Shown: positions 1 to 8,066, counted from the first letter of the stretch. The stretch: DNA of 64,000 nt from Syntrophaceticus sp050949745 (GCA_050949745.1 JBMNGF010000002.1:131533-195532), one strand, 5' to 3'. Numbers and translations are program-made. The notes: a model not told the origin generated them from the sequence alone.

Positions 1-348
1 ATTAAAGAGCACAGCAATGATATAACCAAAAATCACTGCTACAGCAACACCGAAGGCTGTGGCCTCCATACCTCCGGCAATAGCACCCATTAAGCCTCTA
101 TCTTGAACACCCTCAATCGCTCCCTGAACCAGACTATGCCCAAAACCGGAGAGGGGTATTGTTGCTCCGGCCCCAGCAAAATCAACCAGCGGCTGATAAA
201 GGTCTAATGCACTTAAAATTGCTCCCCCGACAACAAATCCTACAAGTATGTGGGCGGGAGTTATCGATGACCTGGTCAGATCCATCCATAATTGCCCGAT
301 CATACAGATCAACCCACCTACAACAAATGCAATAACAAAACTCAACAA
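1..348 (-). CDS. spoVAE: Stage V sporulation protein AE (SpoVAE), 3' end cut by window edge
   Basis: Integral membrane subunit of the SpoVA channel, which moves dipicolinic acid into the forespore. The 116 visible codons give an almost wholly hydrophobic protein with a GAGATIPLSGFGHSLV-type stretch typical of SpoVAE and its paralogue SpoVAC. No stop appears before the edge; the family is about 117 residues, so only a few codons should be missing. I chose the TTG at 348 because AAAGGGG sits just upstream; a second TTG at 345 and a GTG at 354 are alternatives. It begins 11 bases after the spoVAD stop, so it is the third gene of a spoVAC-AD-AE operon. Partial at the edge, identity secure. Confidence 0.9.
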   Translation of the reverse strand, partial: MLSFVIAFVVGGLICMIGQLWMDLTRSSITPAHILVGFVVGGAILSALDLYQPLVDFAGAGATIPLSGFGHSLVQGAIEGVQDRGLMGAIAGGMEATAFGVAVAVIFGYIIAVLFN

Positions 349-359
349 GCCCACCCCTT

Positions 360-1379
360 TCAAGCTGAAGAAACAACAATGGCATGAGCAATAGCCGGTA
401 TCGACTCCCCCTGTTGGCAGCTAATAGGGCTCATCAGAGCACCGGTAGCCACGAAAAGAAGATTTTGATATTGTTTTTCTCTAAGTTTTTGCAAAAAATA
501 TCCGGTAAAAACTACCGCTGAACAGCCGCAGCCGCTTCCTCCAGCATGCATATCCTGCCGTTCGATATCATAGATCAACAGTCCACAGTCCTGTAGTTTA
601 TCACCAGGGTTGCAGCCGCGCCGCTTAAGCAACTGCACCAATAAGTCATGCCCCACGCTGCCCAAATCCCCGGTTACGATTAAATCATAGGAATCTGGAT
701 TGGTGCCCGTATCTTGAAAGTGAGCTAAAATAGTATCTGCGGCAGCGGGGGCCATAGCAGCTCCCATATTGTTTAGATCAGAAATGCCCAAATCGACAAC
801 TTTGCCTATAGTCCCTTGAGTTAAACAGGGGCCTTCACCCTGAGCCTCTAAAAGTACAACTCCACTTCCGGTAACTGTCCATTGGGCAGTAGGTGCCCTC
901 TGTACCCCCTGTTCCACTGGAAAGCGGAACTGTCTCTCAGAGCTTAAATGGTGACTGGATGCGCCTAAGATAACCCGCTGGGCAAACCCCCCATCTACAA
1001 GCATACCTCCCAGCAGAAAGGCTTCTGCAAAAGTGGAGCAGGCACCAAACAAACCTAAAAAGGGTATTTCCAGTCCACGAGCAGCAAAGTTGGCGCTGAT
1101 AATTTGGTTCAACAGGTCACCGGCTAAAAACATGTCAATATCCTGAGGCTGCAAATTAACCTGCTCCAGGGCCAGCTTGGCGGTTTCCTCCAGAATCTTG
1201 CGCTCAGCCATCTCCCAAGTTCTTTCACCGAAAAGAGTGTCATCAAGAATCCAGTCAAAATATTCAGCCAATGGTCCTTCACCTTCCTCAGGCCCTACTA
1301 TGTTGGCCCCAGAGGTGATCACAGGCGGCTGTGAAAAACCGATTGACTGCTGGCCAATCTTTGTCCCCACTTCACTCAC
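360..1379 (-). CDS. spoVAD: Stage V sporulation protein AD (SpoVAD)
   Basis: Soluble, thiolase-fold component of the SpoVA complex. In the family it binds dipicolinic acid and is needed for its uptake into the forespore. The 339 residues match the usual length (about 338). A cysteine at about residue 114 in FGACSTFAEA lies where thiolases have their nucleophile, and the C-terminal half has GGSGCGCSAVVF. The start is a GTG with a weak AGGGTAAG site just before it; a second GTG four codons in is possible. It lies between spoVAC and spoVAE on the same strand. Confidence 0.95.
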   Translation of the reverse strand: MSEVGTKIGQQSIGFSQPPVITSGANIVGPEEGEGPLAEYFDWILDDTLFGERTWEMAERKILEETAKLALEQVNLQPQDIDMFLAGDLLNQIISANFAARGLEIPFLGLFGACSTFAEAFLLGGMLVDGGFAQRVILGASSHHLSSERQFRFPVEQGVQRAPTAQWTVTGSGVVLLEAQGEGPCLTQGTIGKVVDLGISDLNNMGAAMAPAAADTILAHFQDTGTNPDSYDLIVTGDLGSVGHDLLVQLLKRRGCNPGDKLQDCGLLIYDIERQDMHAGGSGCGCSAVVFTGYFLQKLREKQYQNLLFVATGALMSPISCQQGESIPAIAHAIVVSSA

Positions 1380-1415
1380 CTTACCCTATAATATCGAAAA
1401 GCATCCAAGCAGATC

Positions 1416-1523
1416 TCAACGCCCATTTCTAATTGCACCTCTAGCTATATTTACATTTTTAATGTCCCAATTTTCATTATCCTGTGAGTATTGCCATAAA
1501 GCTGCTAGAGTCAGTGCCCCCAA
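1416..1523 (-). CDS. Possible 35-residue ORF between spoVAC and spoVAD
   Basis: The gap between spoVAC and spoVAD is about 158 bases, wide for this operon. It holds an in-frame reading of 35 residues starting at a TTG and containing TLAALWQYSQDNENWDI and NIARGAIRNGR, which looks protein-like in composition. There is no convincing ribosome binding site. I do not recognise it. It could be a real small protein, the remnant of a larger gene, or chance. Confidence 0.25.
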   Translation of the reverse strand: MGALTLAALWQYSQDNENWDIKNVNIARGAIRNGR

Positions 1524-1537
1524 CTTGGTGTAAATCT

Positions 1538-2002
1538 TTATACAAACAAGAAATAAATAACCCCAATCAAACAAGAGACAAGCATTCCGTAAACAAGCAC
1601 AGGGCCAGCGATATTGAAAAGTCTTGCCCCCACACCGAAAACAAACCCCTCTCTTTTATACTCCATAGCAGGTGCCACAATAGAATTGGCAAAACCGGTA
1701 ATAGGAACAATAGAGCCCGCACCACCGAATTTTCCGATTTGATCATATACACCAATGCCTGTTAAAAATGCACTTATAATAATCAATGTCCCAGATGTAA
1801 GCGCTAGGGCCTCCTTGACTGCAAAGTTTTCTAGATAGAAAGTTAAGAATAACTGTCCGATAAGACAGATAGTCCCCCCAACCAAAAAAGCATTGATACA
1901 ATTTTTTAAAATGTTAGGCTTTGGCTTAACCTCATCTACCAGCAGCCTGTACTCTTCTTGGGTGTCTTCTTTTGTCTGCTGCTGTTCAACATTTCCTTTC
2001 AT
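1538..2002 (-). CDS. spoVAC: Stage V sporulation protein AC (SpoVAC)
   Basis: Polytopic membrane subunit of the SpoVA dipicolinate channel; in Bacillus, SpoVAC behaves as a mechanosensitive channel during germination. About 154 residues, close to the usual 150. After a charged cytoplasmic start (QQTKEDTQEEYRLL) come hydrophobic segments and the motif FGGAGSIVPITGFANSIV, shared with SpoVAE. The ATG at 2002 has AGGTAGGTG upstream; a GTG three codons earlier (2011) is the alternative. First gene of the spoVAC-AD-AE set, probably forespore (sigma-G) controlled as in relatives, though I found no clear sigma-G promoter. Confidence 0.93.
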   Translation of the reverse strand: MKGNVEQQQTKEDTQEEYRLLVDEVKPKPNILKNCINAFLVGGTICLIGQLFLTFYLENFAVKEALALTSGTLIIISAFLTGIGVYDQIGKFGGAGSIVPITGFANSIVAPAMEYKREGFVFGVGARLFNIAGPVLVYGMLVSCLIGVIYFLFV

Positions 2003-2011
2003 CAGTTTCAC

Positions 2012-2314
2012 CTACCTTGTAATGGATGTTGGATGCCGGAAATCAGAAGTCAAAAATCCGATTTTAGAGATCCGATTACCCGGAAACCAGAAAGTATCAC
2101 TATGGATGTCCAGTGTTCGGCTCTCAAACGTCTGAGTATGGGTGTCGGAAAAACCAGAGAGTACCTTAGATGGTACTCTTCTGTAATAAACCTTTTTCAC
2201 TGATAAATCAGTTAAAGGTGTATTTAGGCCTTCACCCAGTTCGGTCACCCACCAGGCCATTACCGAACCATCCCAATGATCTCCTAGATTTCCTAATGAT
2301 TGCCCCGACTGCTC
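2012..2314. other. Intergenic stretch between spoVAC and dodecin, imperfect repeats
   Basis: About 300 bases with no convincing gene. It is built from imperfect short repeats of the kind GATGCCGGAAATCAGAAGTC, AGAGATCCGATTACCCGG and ATGGGTGTCGGAAAAACC. The minus strand is open for 82 codons, but the translation is repetitive and unlike a protein. A related run (ATGTCAGAAGCCGGAGG) lies upstream of the Xaa-Pro peptidase gene near 45.8 kb, so this may be a low-copy intergenic repeat. The spoVA promoter should be here; I could not pick it with confidence. Confidence 0.4.
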
Positions 2315-2518
2315 CTACTCTGTATAGGCAACCCGCACATTAGCTTTATATTCAGAAATTCTGCCCTGGTTGACACCGGCTGTAAGGTTGGATACCTCAA
2401 CCCCTGTAATATTACCTGTACTTTGTGAAGCCTGCTCTACCGCTGCTTTTACTGCATGATCCCAACTGGTATTTGATTCACCAACAAGATCCATAACTTT
2501 AACAACCAAAGAACTCAT
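2315..2518 (-). CDS. Dodecin family flavin-binding protein
   Basis: Small flavin-storage protein; family members form hollow dodecamers that bind FMN, riboflavin or CoA. The 67 residues are full length. VVKVMDLVGESNTSWDHAV followed by a helix, GVEVSNLTAG and a terminal KANVRVAYTE strand give the beta-alpha-beta-beta layout of the family, with the conserved SW of the flavin site. AAAGGAG directly abuts the ATG; the TTG three codons later (2509) has better spacing and may be the true start. It lies between the sigF terminator and spoVAC as its own unit. Whether it has any sporulation role is unknown. Confidence 0.9.
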   Translation of the reverse strand: MSSLVVKVMDLVGESNTSWDHAVKAAVEQASQSTGNITGVEVSNLTAGVNQGRISEYKANVRVAYTE

Positions 2519-2573
2519 CTCCTTTGTTTTAAAACTATTGTTTCCTTCATCCTGGCAAATATACTCAAAAAAT

Positions 2574-2597
2574 AACCCGGGTTTTCAATCCCGGGTT
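2574..2597 (-). terminator. Terminator of the spoIIA/sigF operon
   Basis: AACCCGGG and CCCGGGTT form a perfect 8-bp stem with an 8-base loop. On the minus strand it is followed by ATTTTTTG. The stem overlaps the sigF stop codon, so it ends the spoIIAA-AB-sigF transcript and separates it from dodecin. Confidence 0.85.
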
Positions 2598-3360
2598 AAC
2601 GGAGTAGATATTCACGTAATTTAGCGACTGCTTTATGTTCCAGGCGGGAAACCTGTACCTGTGAAAGCCCCATAATTTCCCCTATTTCAGATTGTGTTTT
2701 ATCCTGGAAATATCTCATTATTATAATCTGTTGTTCACGCACAGGTAGGCACTCTAAAGCATCACGCAGGTCAATGCTTTCCAACCACCCTGTTTCTTCT
2801 TCACCAGAACTGGATACGTAATCAATGAGTTCGTTAGAATCCTGTCCATCCTGCCCCACAGTTTCGAAAAGGGAAACAGGGAGTTGTGCTGCTTCAATGG
2901 CCAGAACAACATCCTCATTTTCCATACCCAGTTCTGAAGCGATCTCTGCAACAGTGGGTTCCCTGCCAAGCTTTCGCCCTAAACGATCCCGTGCATGCTT
3001 TACCTGAACTGATTTTTCTTTGATGGCTCTGGTGACCTTAATCGGATGGTCATCCCTCAAAAAGCGGCGAATCTCTCCGATAATCATCGGCACCGCATAG
3101 GTAGAAAACTTTACATTAAAAGAAGTGTCAAAGTTATCTATAGCTTTAATCAGTCCTATGACACCAATTTGAAAAAGGTCATCATCCTCATGCCCGCGTC
3201 CCTCAAAGCGCTTGATTATATTGAAAACCAAGCGATAATTACAGTTGACCAACTTTTCTCTCGCCTTTTGGTCACCCTGGCGAGTTTTTTCTAACAAACG
3301 TAGGATCTCTTCTTCCTTGAGGAGAGGAAAGCGAGGCAGACTCATGTCCTGCAATCCCAT
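2596..3360 (-). CDS. sigF: RNA polymerase sigma factor SigF, early forespore
   Basis: Directs early forespore transcription and is held inactive by SpoIIAB until septation. The 254 residues show region 2 (LVFNIIKRFEGRG, DLFQIGVIGLIKAIDNFD, FSTYAVPMIIGEIRRFLRDD), region 3 (LGREPTVAEIASELGM) and region 4 with the helix-turn-helix TQSEIGEIMGLSQVQVSRLE. SigG is similar in sequence, but the position after spoIIAA and spoIIAB makes SigF the clear call. It starts 12 bases after spoIIAB. Confidence 0.95.
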   Translation of the reverse strand: MGLQDMSLPRFPLLKEEEILRLLEKTRQGDQKAREKLVNCNYRLVFNIIKRFEGRGHEDDDLFQIGVIGLIKAIDNFDTSFNVKFSTYAVPMIIGEIRRFLRDDHPIKVTRAIKEKSVQVKHARDRLGRKLGREPTVAEIASELGMENEDVVLAIEAAQLPVSLFETVGQDGQDSNELIDYVSSSGEEETGWLESIDLRDALECLPVREQQIIIMRYFQDKTQSEIGEIMGLSQVQVSRLEHKAVAKLREYLLR

Positions 3361-3372
3361 GAGACCCGCCTC

Positions 3373-3795
3373 TTAATTTTCAGCCTGAACCTTACCAGGC
3401 AATTTTTTGCACATGATCACAGTTGTACCCTGTCCAGGTTCGGAGACCACCTTTAGTTCATCCATAAAGGTGCGCATAAAAACGAACCCCAACCCCATCC
3501 TTTCCGGGTCACTGCTTTCAGTGGGCTCAAAAGCTTGTTCAAGATCCTCAATTCCTTTCCCCTGATCCTCGACAACTATTTCCAGGTCCTTTGCAAAAAG
3601 GGTTGCAGTTATGGTTATCACACCATCCGGCTTTTGCTGATAACCATGGGTAACCGCATTGGAAACCGCCTCTGATACCGCCACCTTGATCTCCTCAAGC
3701 TCGTTGACATTGTAATCAACTTCAGCAACAAACGCAGCAACAGCAACGCGCGCCAGCCTTACATTCCCGGGAAGACTTAACAGTTCCAGTTTCAT
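3373..3795 (-). CDS. spoIIAB: Anti-sigma F factor SpoIIAB, start codon uncertain
   Basis: Serine kinase and anti-sigma factor of the GHKL ATPase family; it binds SigF and phosphorylates SpoIIAA. The N-box is EAVSNAVTHGY, the G1 box VVEDQGKGIEDLEQ, and the G2 region RMGLGFVFMRTFMDEL. The ATG used here gives 140 residues beginning MKLELLSLPGN, but family proteins start about four residues earlier (M-x-N-x-M). There is no site in front of this ATG. The strong AGGGGGGTGG site lies about 7 bases before an ATC (3813) and 13 before a CTG (3807), so initiation at a rare codon is likely. A TTG at 3834 has no site of its own. Overlaps or abuts spoIIAA. Confidence 0.92.
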   Translation of the reverse strand: MKLELLSLPGNVRLARVAVAAFVAEVDYNVNELEEIKVAVSEAVSNAVTHGYQQKPDGVITITATLFAKDLEIVVEDQGKGIEDLEQAFEPTESSDPERMGLGFVFMRTFMDELKVVSEPGQGTTVIMCKKLPGKVQAEN

Positions 3796-3814
3796 CTGGT
3801 TGCGCAGCTCGATT

Positions 3815-4165
3815 TTAACCCACCCCCCTGGCAAGAAACTTCAGTGCTTGTGATGTGTTAGAATAAACCGGAATCAGCCGCGTTATCCCAGACAATTCTA
3901 AAATCTTAGATATCCTAGGATTGGCATTGGAAATAGCCACGCAACCTTCATTTTCCTTCGCTTTCCTATATCTGCCTAAAATTACTCCTAATCCAGAACT
4001 ATCGATAAAGGTAACCTTCTCCAAGTCAAAGAGAAGTTCTTTAACTCCTTCTGCTCGGACTCTCTCATCGATCTGGCGGCGACAATTATCCGCTTCACCT
4101 AGATCGAATTCTCCGCAAACTTTGATGATCAAAATACTCCCCATTCTCCTCAGCTCCAGGCCCAA
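3815..4165 (-). CDS. spoIIAA: Anti-sigma F factor antagonist SpoIIAA
   Basis: STAS-domain partner-switching protein. Unphosphorylated, it binds SpoIIAB and frees SigF; SpoIIAB phosphorylates it and SpoIIE reverses this. The 116 residues contain VTFIDSSGLGVILGRY, with the phosphorylatable serine in DSSG at about residues 56-57. The start is TTG with AGGGAGGGG upstream. First gene of the operon, 28 bases downstream of a sigma-H-type promoter, as in Bacillus. Confidence 0.95.
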   Translation of the reverse strand: MGLELRRMGSILIIKVCGEFDLGEADNCRRQIDERVRAEGVKELLFDLEKVTFIDSSGLGVILGRYRKAKENEGCVAISNANPRISKILELSGITRLIPVYSNTSQALKFLARGVG

Positions 4166-4192
4166 GGTTAACCCCTCCCTTGCTCTCTTAAA

Positions 4193-4221
4193 CTATTCGT
4201 CATCAGGGTAAGAATTCCTGC
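4193..4221 (-). promoter_or_regulatory. Sigma-H promoter of the spoIIA operon
   Basis: On the minus strand GCAGGAATT (-35) and GACGAATAG (-10) are 11 bases apart. This matches the Bacillus sigma-H consensus RNAGGAWWW-N11/12-RNNGAATWW almost fully. It lies just upstream of spoIIAA, where sigma-H/Spo0A control is known in relatives. Confidence 0.75.
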
Positions 4222-4236
4222 TAATATATGGCATTT

Positions 4237-4270
4237 ATAAAACCCCCTCAGGATGTTCAAGGGGGTTTTT
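4237..4270 (-). terminator. Terminator after dacF
   Basis: AAAACCCCC and GGGGGTTTT pair around a 13-base loop. Both strands end in a T-run, so it may be bidirectional. It lies between the dacF stop and the spoIIA promoter, so it separates the two units. Confidence 0.85.
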
Positions 4271-4291
4271 TCCTTTCCAAGTTAATTGGCC

Positions 4292-5440
4292 TTAAATAGT
4301 CAGTGACTTAAAACTCTTATTTAACATGCGCCAGAAGCTTCCCTTTGGGACATCTTTTTGTGCCATAAGAGGAACCTTCTCAAAGCTTTTCCCATCCACG
4401 ATTATCTTTAATTCCCCTACAATGTCCCCTTTTTTCACAGGAGCAGAGAGGGAAGATTTCAGCTGGACTTCTGTTGTTATATCTTTCTCCTCACCTTTTT
4501 GCATTAAAACACCGGCAGCCTGAGGTGCAACAGCCCCAACCTGATCAGTTGTTCCCTTGCCAACGGGAACTAGCTCCACAAGCTCTCCCGGCTTCACCAA
4601 CTCCTGATAAGTATAATTGGCAAAAGCCCAATTGTACAACTTCACAGATTCCTGGAAATGGCCTCTGGTTTCAGGAACGCCAAAAACACTGCAGATCATT
4701 CTCAGGTTATCCCGCTTAACTGTAGATGCAAGACAGTAATTGGCTTCTGTTGTCCATCCTGTTTTACCGCCATCTGTTCCATCATACCACCAGAGAAGTT
4801 TATTTGTGTTATCAAGTTGTGTTTTTCCACCGCGCAATTTGTAATGTTTGATGCTGGTCAATTCCAAAAATTCTGGGTATTGAATAGCCTCTCTACACAG
4901 CATTGCCATATCATAGGCACTTGTATAGTGCCCTTTAGCCGGAAGACCATGGGTATTAACAAAATGCGTGTTTTCCAAACCCATATCTCTAGCCCTTTTG
5001 TTCATGAGTTCCACAAAGGTTTTTTCACTTCCGGCAATATGCTCAGCTACTGCAACACAAGCATCATTGGCCGACCCTACGGCAATGGCGATCAGCATCT
5101 CTTGAAAAGACATATCTTCTCCAGGTTCCAGCCAAATCTCCGAGCCGCCCATTTCCCAGGCAGCTTCACTGGTCACTACCCGGTCTTCCAACTGTACTTT
5201 TCCATCTTTCAGGGCATCTAAAGCCACCAGGAGAGTAGCCACTTTGGTCACACTTGCCGGAGCTCTCCGTTGATGCGGATTTTTTTCGTAGACTATCTTT
5301 CCGCTATTGGCTTCCATCAGAACAGCAGAAGGGGCTTCTGTCTCCGGTTTTACACTTCCCAAAGCAGGTGTAATTGGTGCAAGCTGTAGTAAAATAGTTG
5401 CTACAAAAACAACGATAATCCAACAACAATGTCGGCGCAT
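4292..5440 (-). CDS. dacF: D-alanyl-D-alanine carboxypeptidase, DacF type
   Basis: Penicillin-binding serine carboxypeptidase that trims D-Ala from peptidoglycan stem peptides. An N-terminal signal sequence (about residues 7-28) is followed by an S11 peptidase domain with SVTK at 63-66, SAN at 123-125 and KTG at 226-228, then a C-terminal PBP5-type domain. 382 residues is usual for DacF/DacB. AGGAGGTAGTGCC precedes the ATG. Placement upstream of spoIIA matches the dacF-spoIIA order of Bacillus, where dacF is a forespore gene. It could be a vegetative paralogue. Confidence 0.92.
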   Translation of the reverse strand: MRRHCCWIIVVFVATILLQLAPITPALGSVKPETEAPSAVLMEANSGKIVYEKNPHQRRAPASVTKVATLLVALDALKDGKVQLEDRVVTSEAAWEMGGSEIWLEPGEDMSFQEMLIAIAVGSANDACVAVAEHIAGSEKTFVELMNKRARDMGLENTHFVNTHGLPAKGHYTSAYDMAMLCREAIQYPEFLELTSIKHYKLRGGKTQLDNTNKLLWWYDGTDGGKTGWTTEANYCLASTVKRDNLRMICSVFGVPETRGHFQESVKLYNWAFANYTYQELVKPGELVELVPVGKGTTDQVGAVAPQAAGVLMQKGEEKDITTEVQLKSSLSAPVKKGDIVGELKIIVDGKSFEKVPLMAQKDVPKGSFWRMLNKSFKSLTI

Positions 5441-5520
5441 GGCACTACCTCCTCAAAGATCATCTTGCCTTAGTATCTGCAAAGATAATCCTCTTAATCA
5501 TGGGACACCTTCCCAGTTAA

Positions 5521-5555
5521 GTTGGTGGTTGGTGGTTGGTGGTTGGTGGTTGGTG
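5521..5555. repeat. Tandem heptamer, five copies of GTTGGTG
   Basis: Five exact 7-bp units in a row lie between dacF and the nucleoside phosphorylase gene, giving a G-rich plus strand made of GG pairs. It falls upstream of the dacF start and just after the phosphorylase stop. Copy number is likely to vary, and two-layer G-quadruplex folding is possible. Confidence 0.9.
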
Positions 5556-5567
5556 GTCCCCGGTGCA

Positions 5568-6869
5568 TCACAGAGAATCATAGATCAGTGGAGGTAAGTG
5601 CTGCTGTTCCGGTCCTATGGTGAAGGCTTCGCTGAGCCGCTTTTTTGCATCTTCCAGATTCTCTTCACTGTTAATATGAAGCACAGCTAAGGTCTCACCT
5701 TTTGTCACAGCATCCCCCACTTTTTTCTTCAATATTATTCCTACTGCCGGGTCAATGCTGTCTTCTTTGCGCAGTCGCCCTGCACCGAGCAGAAGGGAGG
5801 CCCAGCCCACATTCCTGGCATTTAATTCCTGAATAAACCCGCTCTCCTGAGCCCGGACTTCATATTTTTTAGCGGCAGTTGGTAGAAGTGATGGCTGATC
5901 AATAAAATCAGGGGAACCACCCTGTGCAATAATTATTTCTCTCAGCTTATTCAAGCCAGCACCCTCATCCAAAAGCAGCTGCATCCGCTCACGTCCCAGC
6001 TGCGAGCTTTCTACAATACCTGCTACAGCCAGCATCTCTCCCCCTAGAACCAAGCAGAGTTCGGTTAAATCAGCAGGCCCCTCACCTTTCAAGGCCTGCA
6101 CAGCCTCCTGTACCTCAAGGGCATTTCCCACAGCATAACCTAGCGGCTGAACCATACTGCTGAGGACAGTCACAGTTTTACGCCCAAACTCATTACCTAA
6201 TGCTGTCATCAGCTCGCCAAGAGCTCTAGCATCTTCCACAGAAGGGAGAAAACCACCTGACCCCACTTTTACATCCAGCACAATACCATCTGTTCCACAT
6301 GCGATTTTTTTAGACATAATGCTGCTGGCAATAAAGGGTAAGCTATCTACGGTTCCTGTGACATCCCGCAGCGCATAAATTTTCTTGTCAGCAGGTACCA
6401 GTTTAGCAGACTGTCCTGCTATAACAGCACCTACTTCCTTAGCCACAGCGATAGCTTCATCCAAAGATAAATCTACACGAAAACCAGGAATGGTTTCTAA
6501 TTTATCGAGAGTACCCCCGGTATGTCCCAAGGCACGCCCAGACATTTTGACAACAACTGCTCCGGCCGCCGCCACCAGTGGTACCAGGATGAGTGTTGTC
6601 TTGTCACCCACACCGCCGGTACTGTGCTTATCCACCTTAACACCGGGGATCTTTGACAGATCAAGTGTATTCCCTGACTTGATCATTGATGCTGTTAAGT
6701 CAATGGTTTCAGGAAAATTTAAACCACGTAAAAATGCGGCCATTAAAAAGGCTGACATCTGATAGTCAGGTATATCAGATCTGGCATATCCCTGAACCAG
6801 ATAATCGATCTCCTGGGAACTTAAGCTGTTCCCTTCTCTCTTCTTAATAATAAGATCAACTGCCCTCAT
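5568..6869 (-). CDS. pdp: Pyrimidine-nucleoside phosphorylase
   Basis: Splits uridine, thymidine or deoxyuridine with phosphate to base plus (deoxy)ribose-1-phosphate. 433 residues, full length. The family signature SGRALGHTGGTLDKLE is near residue 110, with the phosphate-binding DKHSTGGVGDKTT before it; the C-terminal domain has KKKVGDAVTKGE. It lies 6 bases after deoB, whose product takes the sugar phosphate onward to (deoxy)ribose-5-phosphate, so the two form a nucleoside salvage operon. Thymidine phosphorylase (DeoA) is the closest alternative; the Firmicute length and context favour Pdp. Confidence 0.94.
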   Translation of the reverse strand: MRAVDLIIKKREGNSLSSQEIDYLVQGYARSDIPDYQMSAFLMAAFLRGLNFPETIDLTASMIKSGNTLDLSKIPGVKVDKHSTGGVGDKTTLILVPLVAAAGAVVVKMSGRALGHTGGTLDKLETIPGFRVDLSLDEAIAVAKEVGAVIAGQSAKLVPADKKIYALRDVTGTVDSLPFIASSIMSKKIACGTDGIVLDVKVGSGGFLPSVEDARALGELMTALGNEFGRKTVTVLSSMVQPLGYAVGNALEVQEAVQALKGEGPADLTELCLVLGGEMLAVAGIVESSQLGRERMQLLLDEGAGLNKLREIIIAQGGSPDFIDQPSLLPTAAKKYEVRAQESGFIQELNARNVGWASLLLGAGRLRKEDSIDPAVGIILKKKVGDAVTKGETLAVLHINSEENLEDAKKRLSEAFTIGPEQQHLPPLIYDSL

Positions 6870-6875
6870 TAAGGC

Positions 6876-8066
6876 TCACCCCACGATAATTTCTGTTATT
6901 GGAGTACCCTGCAGTTGCTCGACCCCAAAAAGAAATGCCAATGTTGCCCCCATGTCCGCCATCGTAGAGCGCACACCCAGAGAAATCGGTTTTACTATAT
7001 CCCCTGCTATCATTAAAGGTACATACTCCCTGCTGTGATCAGTGCTGGATATTGTCGGATCACAGCCATGATCTGCAGTAAGAACAATAATATCCCCATC
7101 TTGAAGAACCGTCAGAATAGCTGGTAGCCAGGAATCAAATTGTTCGAGAGCCTCTGCAAAGCCTTCGGGATCATTCCGATGTCCGAAAAGTGTATCAAAA
7201 TCAACCAGTGTTGCAAAGACAACACCCTTGTCCAACTGCTTGAATGCATCAACAGCTTTTGAAAATGTCTCCTCATTCCCGGCAGCAGACACAGAAACTG
7301 TAACTCCACTACCAGCAAACAAATCATTGACCTTGCCCACAGCTACCACCTGATAGTGTGCGTCACTCAGTGTATTAAAAAGTGTCCTGCGAGGGGGTGA
7401 AACAGAAAAATCACGGCGCTGTGCTGTACGCGTAAAATTACCAGGTTCACCGACAAAGGGACGGGCAATTACCCTTCCTATCCCATGACGCCCAGTGAGC
7501 AGTTCCCTTGCCACAGCACATATTTCGTAAAGTTCGACAACAGGAATCACCTCTTCATGAGCAGCTATCTGAAAAACGCTGTCAGCTGATGTATAGACTA
7601 TTGGATAACCTGTTTCTATATGTTTGACACCAAGCTCCTTGATAATCTCTGTTCCCGATGCAACCTTATTGCCTAATACCTTCCTTCCGATCCTTCCCTC
7701 AAAGGGAATAATTACCTCCGGTGGAAACCCTTCAGGGTATGTGGGAAAAGGTGTGTCAAGTATCAGCCCTGCCATTTCCCAATGGCCGCTTGTACTGTCC
7801 TTTCCCGGGGACTGCATAGCCATCCTACCATAAGCCGCCTGAGGCTCATCTGCAGGAGGAACCCCTTCGATAGAAATTATATTACCCAAACCCAACTTAC
7901 CCAGATGGGGTAGATGGAGTCCACCTACCTTTGCTGCCAGATTTCCCAAGGTACAAGAGCCGCTGTCCCCAAAAACTGCAGCATCTGGGAGTTCACCAAC
8001 CCCTACTCCGTCCATCACGATTATCATAGCTCGTCTGCATTTATGATCTGGGATGTGTTTTTTCAT
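6876..8066 (-). CDS. deoB: Phosphopentomutase DeoB
   Basis: Mn-dependent enzyme of the alkaline phosphatase superfamily; it converts (deoxy)ribose-1-phosphate to the 5-phosphate. 396 residues, normal length. Metal and active-site motifs are IIVMDGVGVGELPDA near the start, GKDSTSGHWEMAG around residues 88-100, and VLTADHGCDPT and TDHSREYVPL near the end. The ATG has GGGAGGT upstream and overlaps the end of xerD by 26 bases, so the two are translationally linked. Confidence 0.95.
   Translation of the reverse strand: MKKHIPDHKCRRAMIIVMDGVGVGELPDAAVFGDSGSCTLGNLAAKVGGLHLPHLGKLGLGNIISIEGVPPADEPQAAYGRMAMQSPGKDSTSGHWEMAGLILDTPFPTYPEGFPPEVIIPFEGRIGRKVLGNKVASGTEIIKELGVKHIETGYPIVYTSADSVFQIAAHEEVIPVVELYEICAVARELLTGRHGIGRVIARPFVGEPGNFTRTAQRRDFSVSPPRRTLFNTLSDAHYQVVAVGKVNDLFAGSGVTVSVSAAGNEETFSKAVDAFKQLDKGVVFATLVDFDTLFGHRNDPEGFAEALEQFDSWLPAILTVLQDGDIIVLTADHGCDPTISSTDHSREYVPLMIAGDIVKPISLGVRSTMADMGATLAFLFGVEQLQGTPITEIIVG

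Noticed and set aside
2012..2260. 82-codon open frame on the minus strand upstream of spoVAC
   Set aside because: Its translation is built of repeats from noncoding sequence, has no ribosome binding site and no protein-like pattern.
5521..5555. CRISPR-like array
   Set aside because: The units are 7 bp with no spacers; it is a simple tandem repeat.
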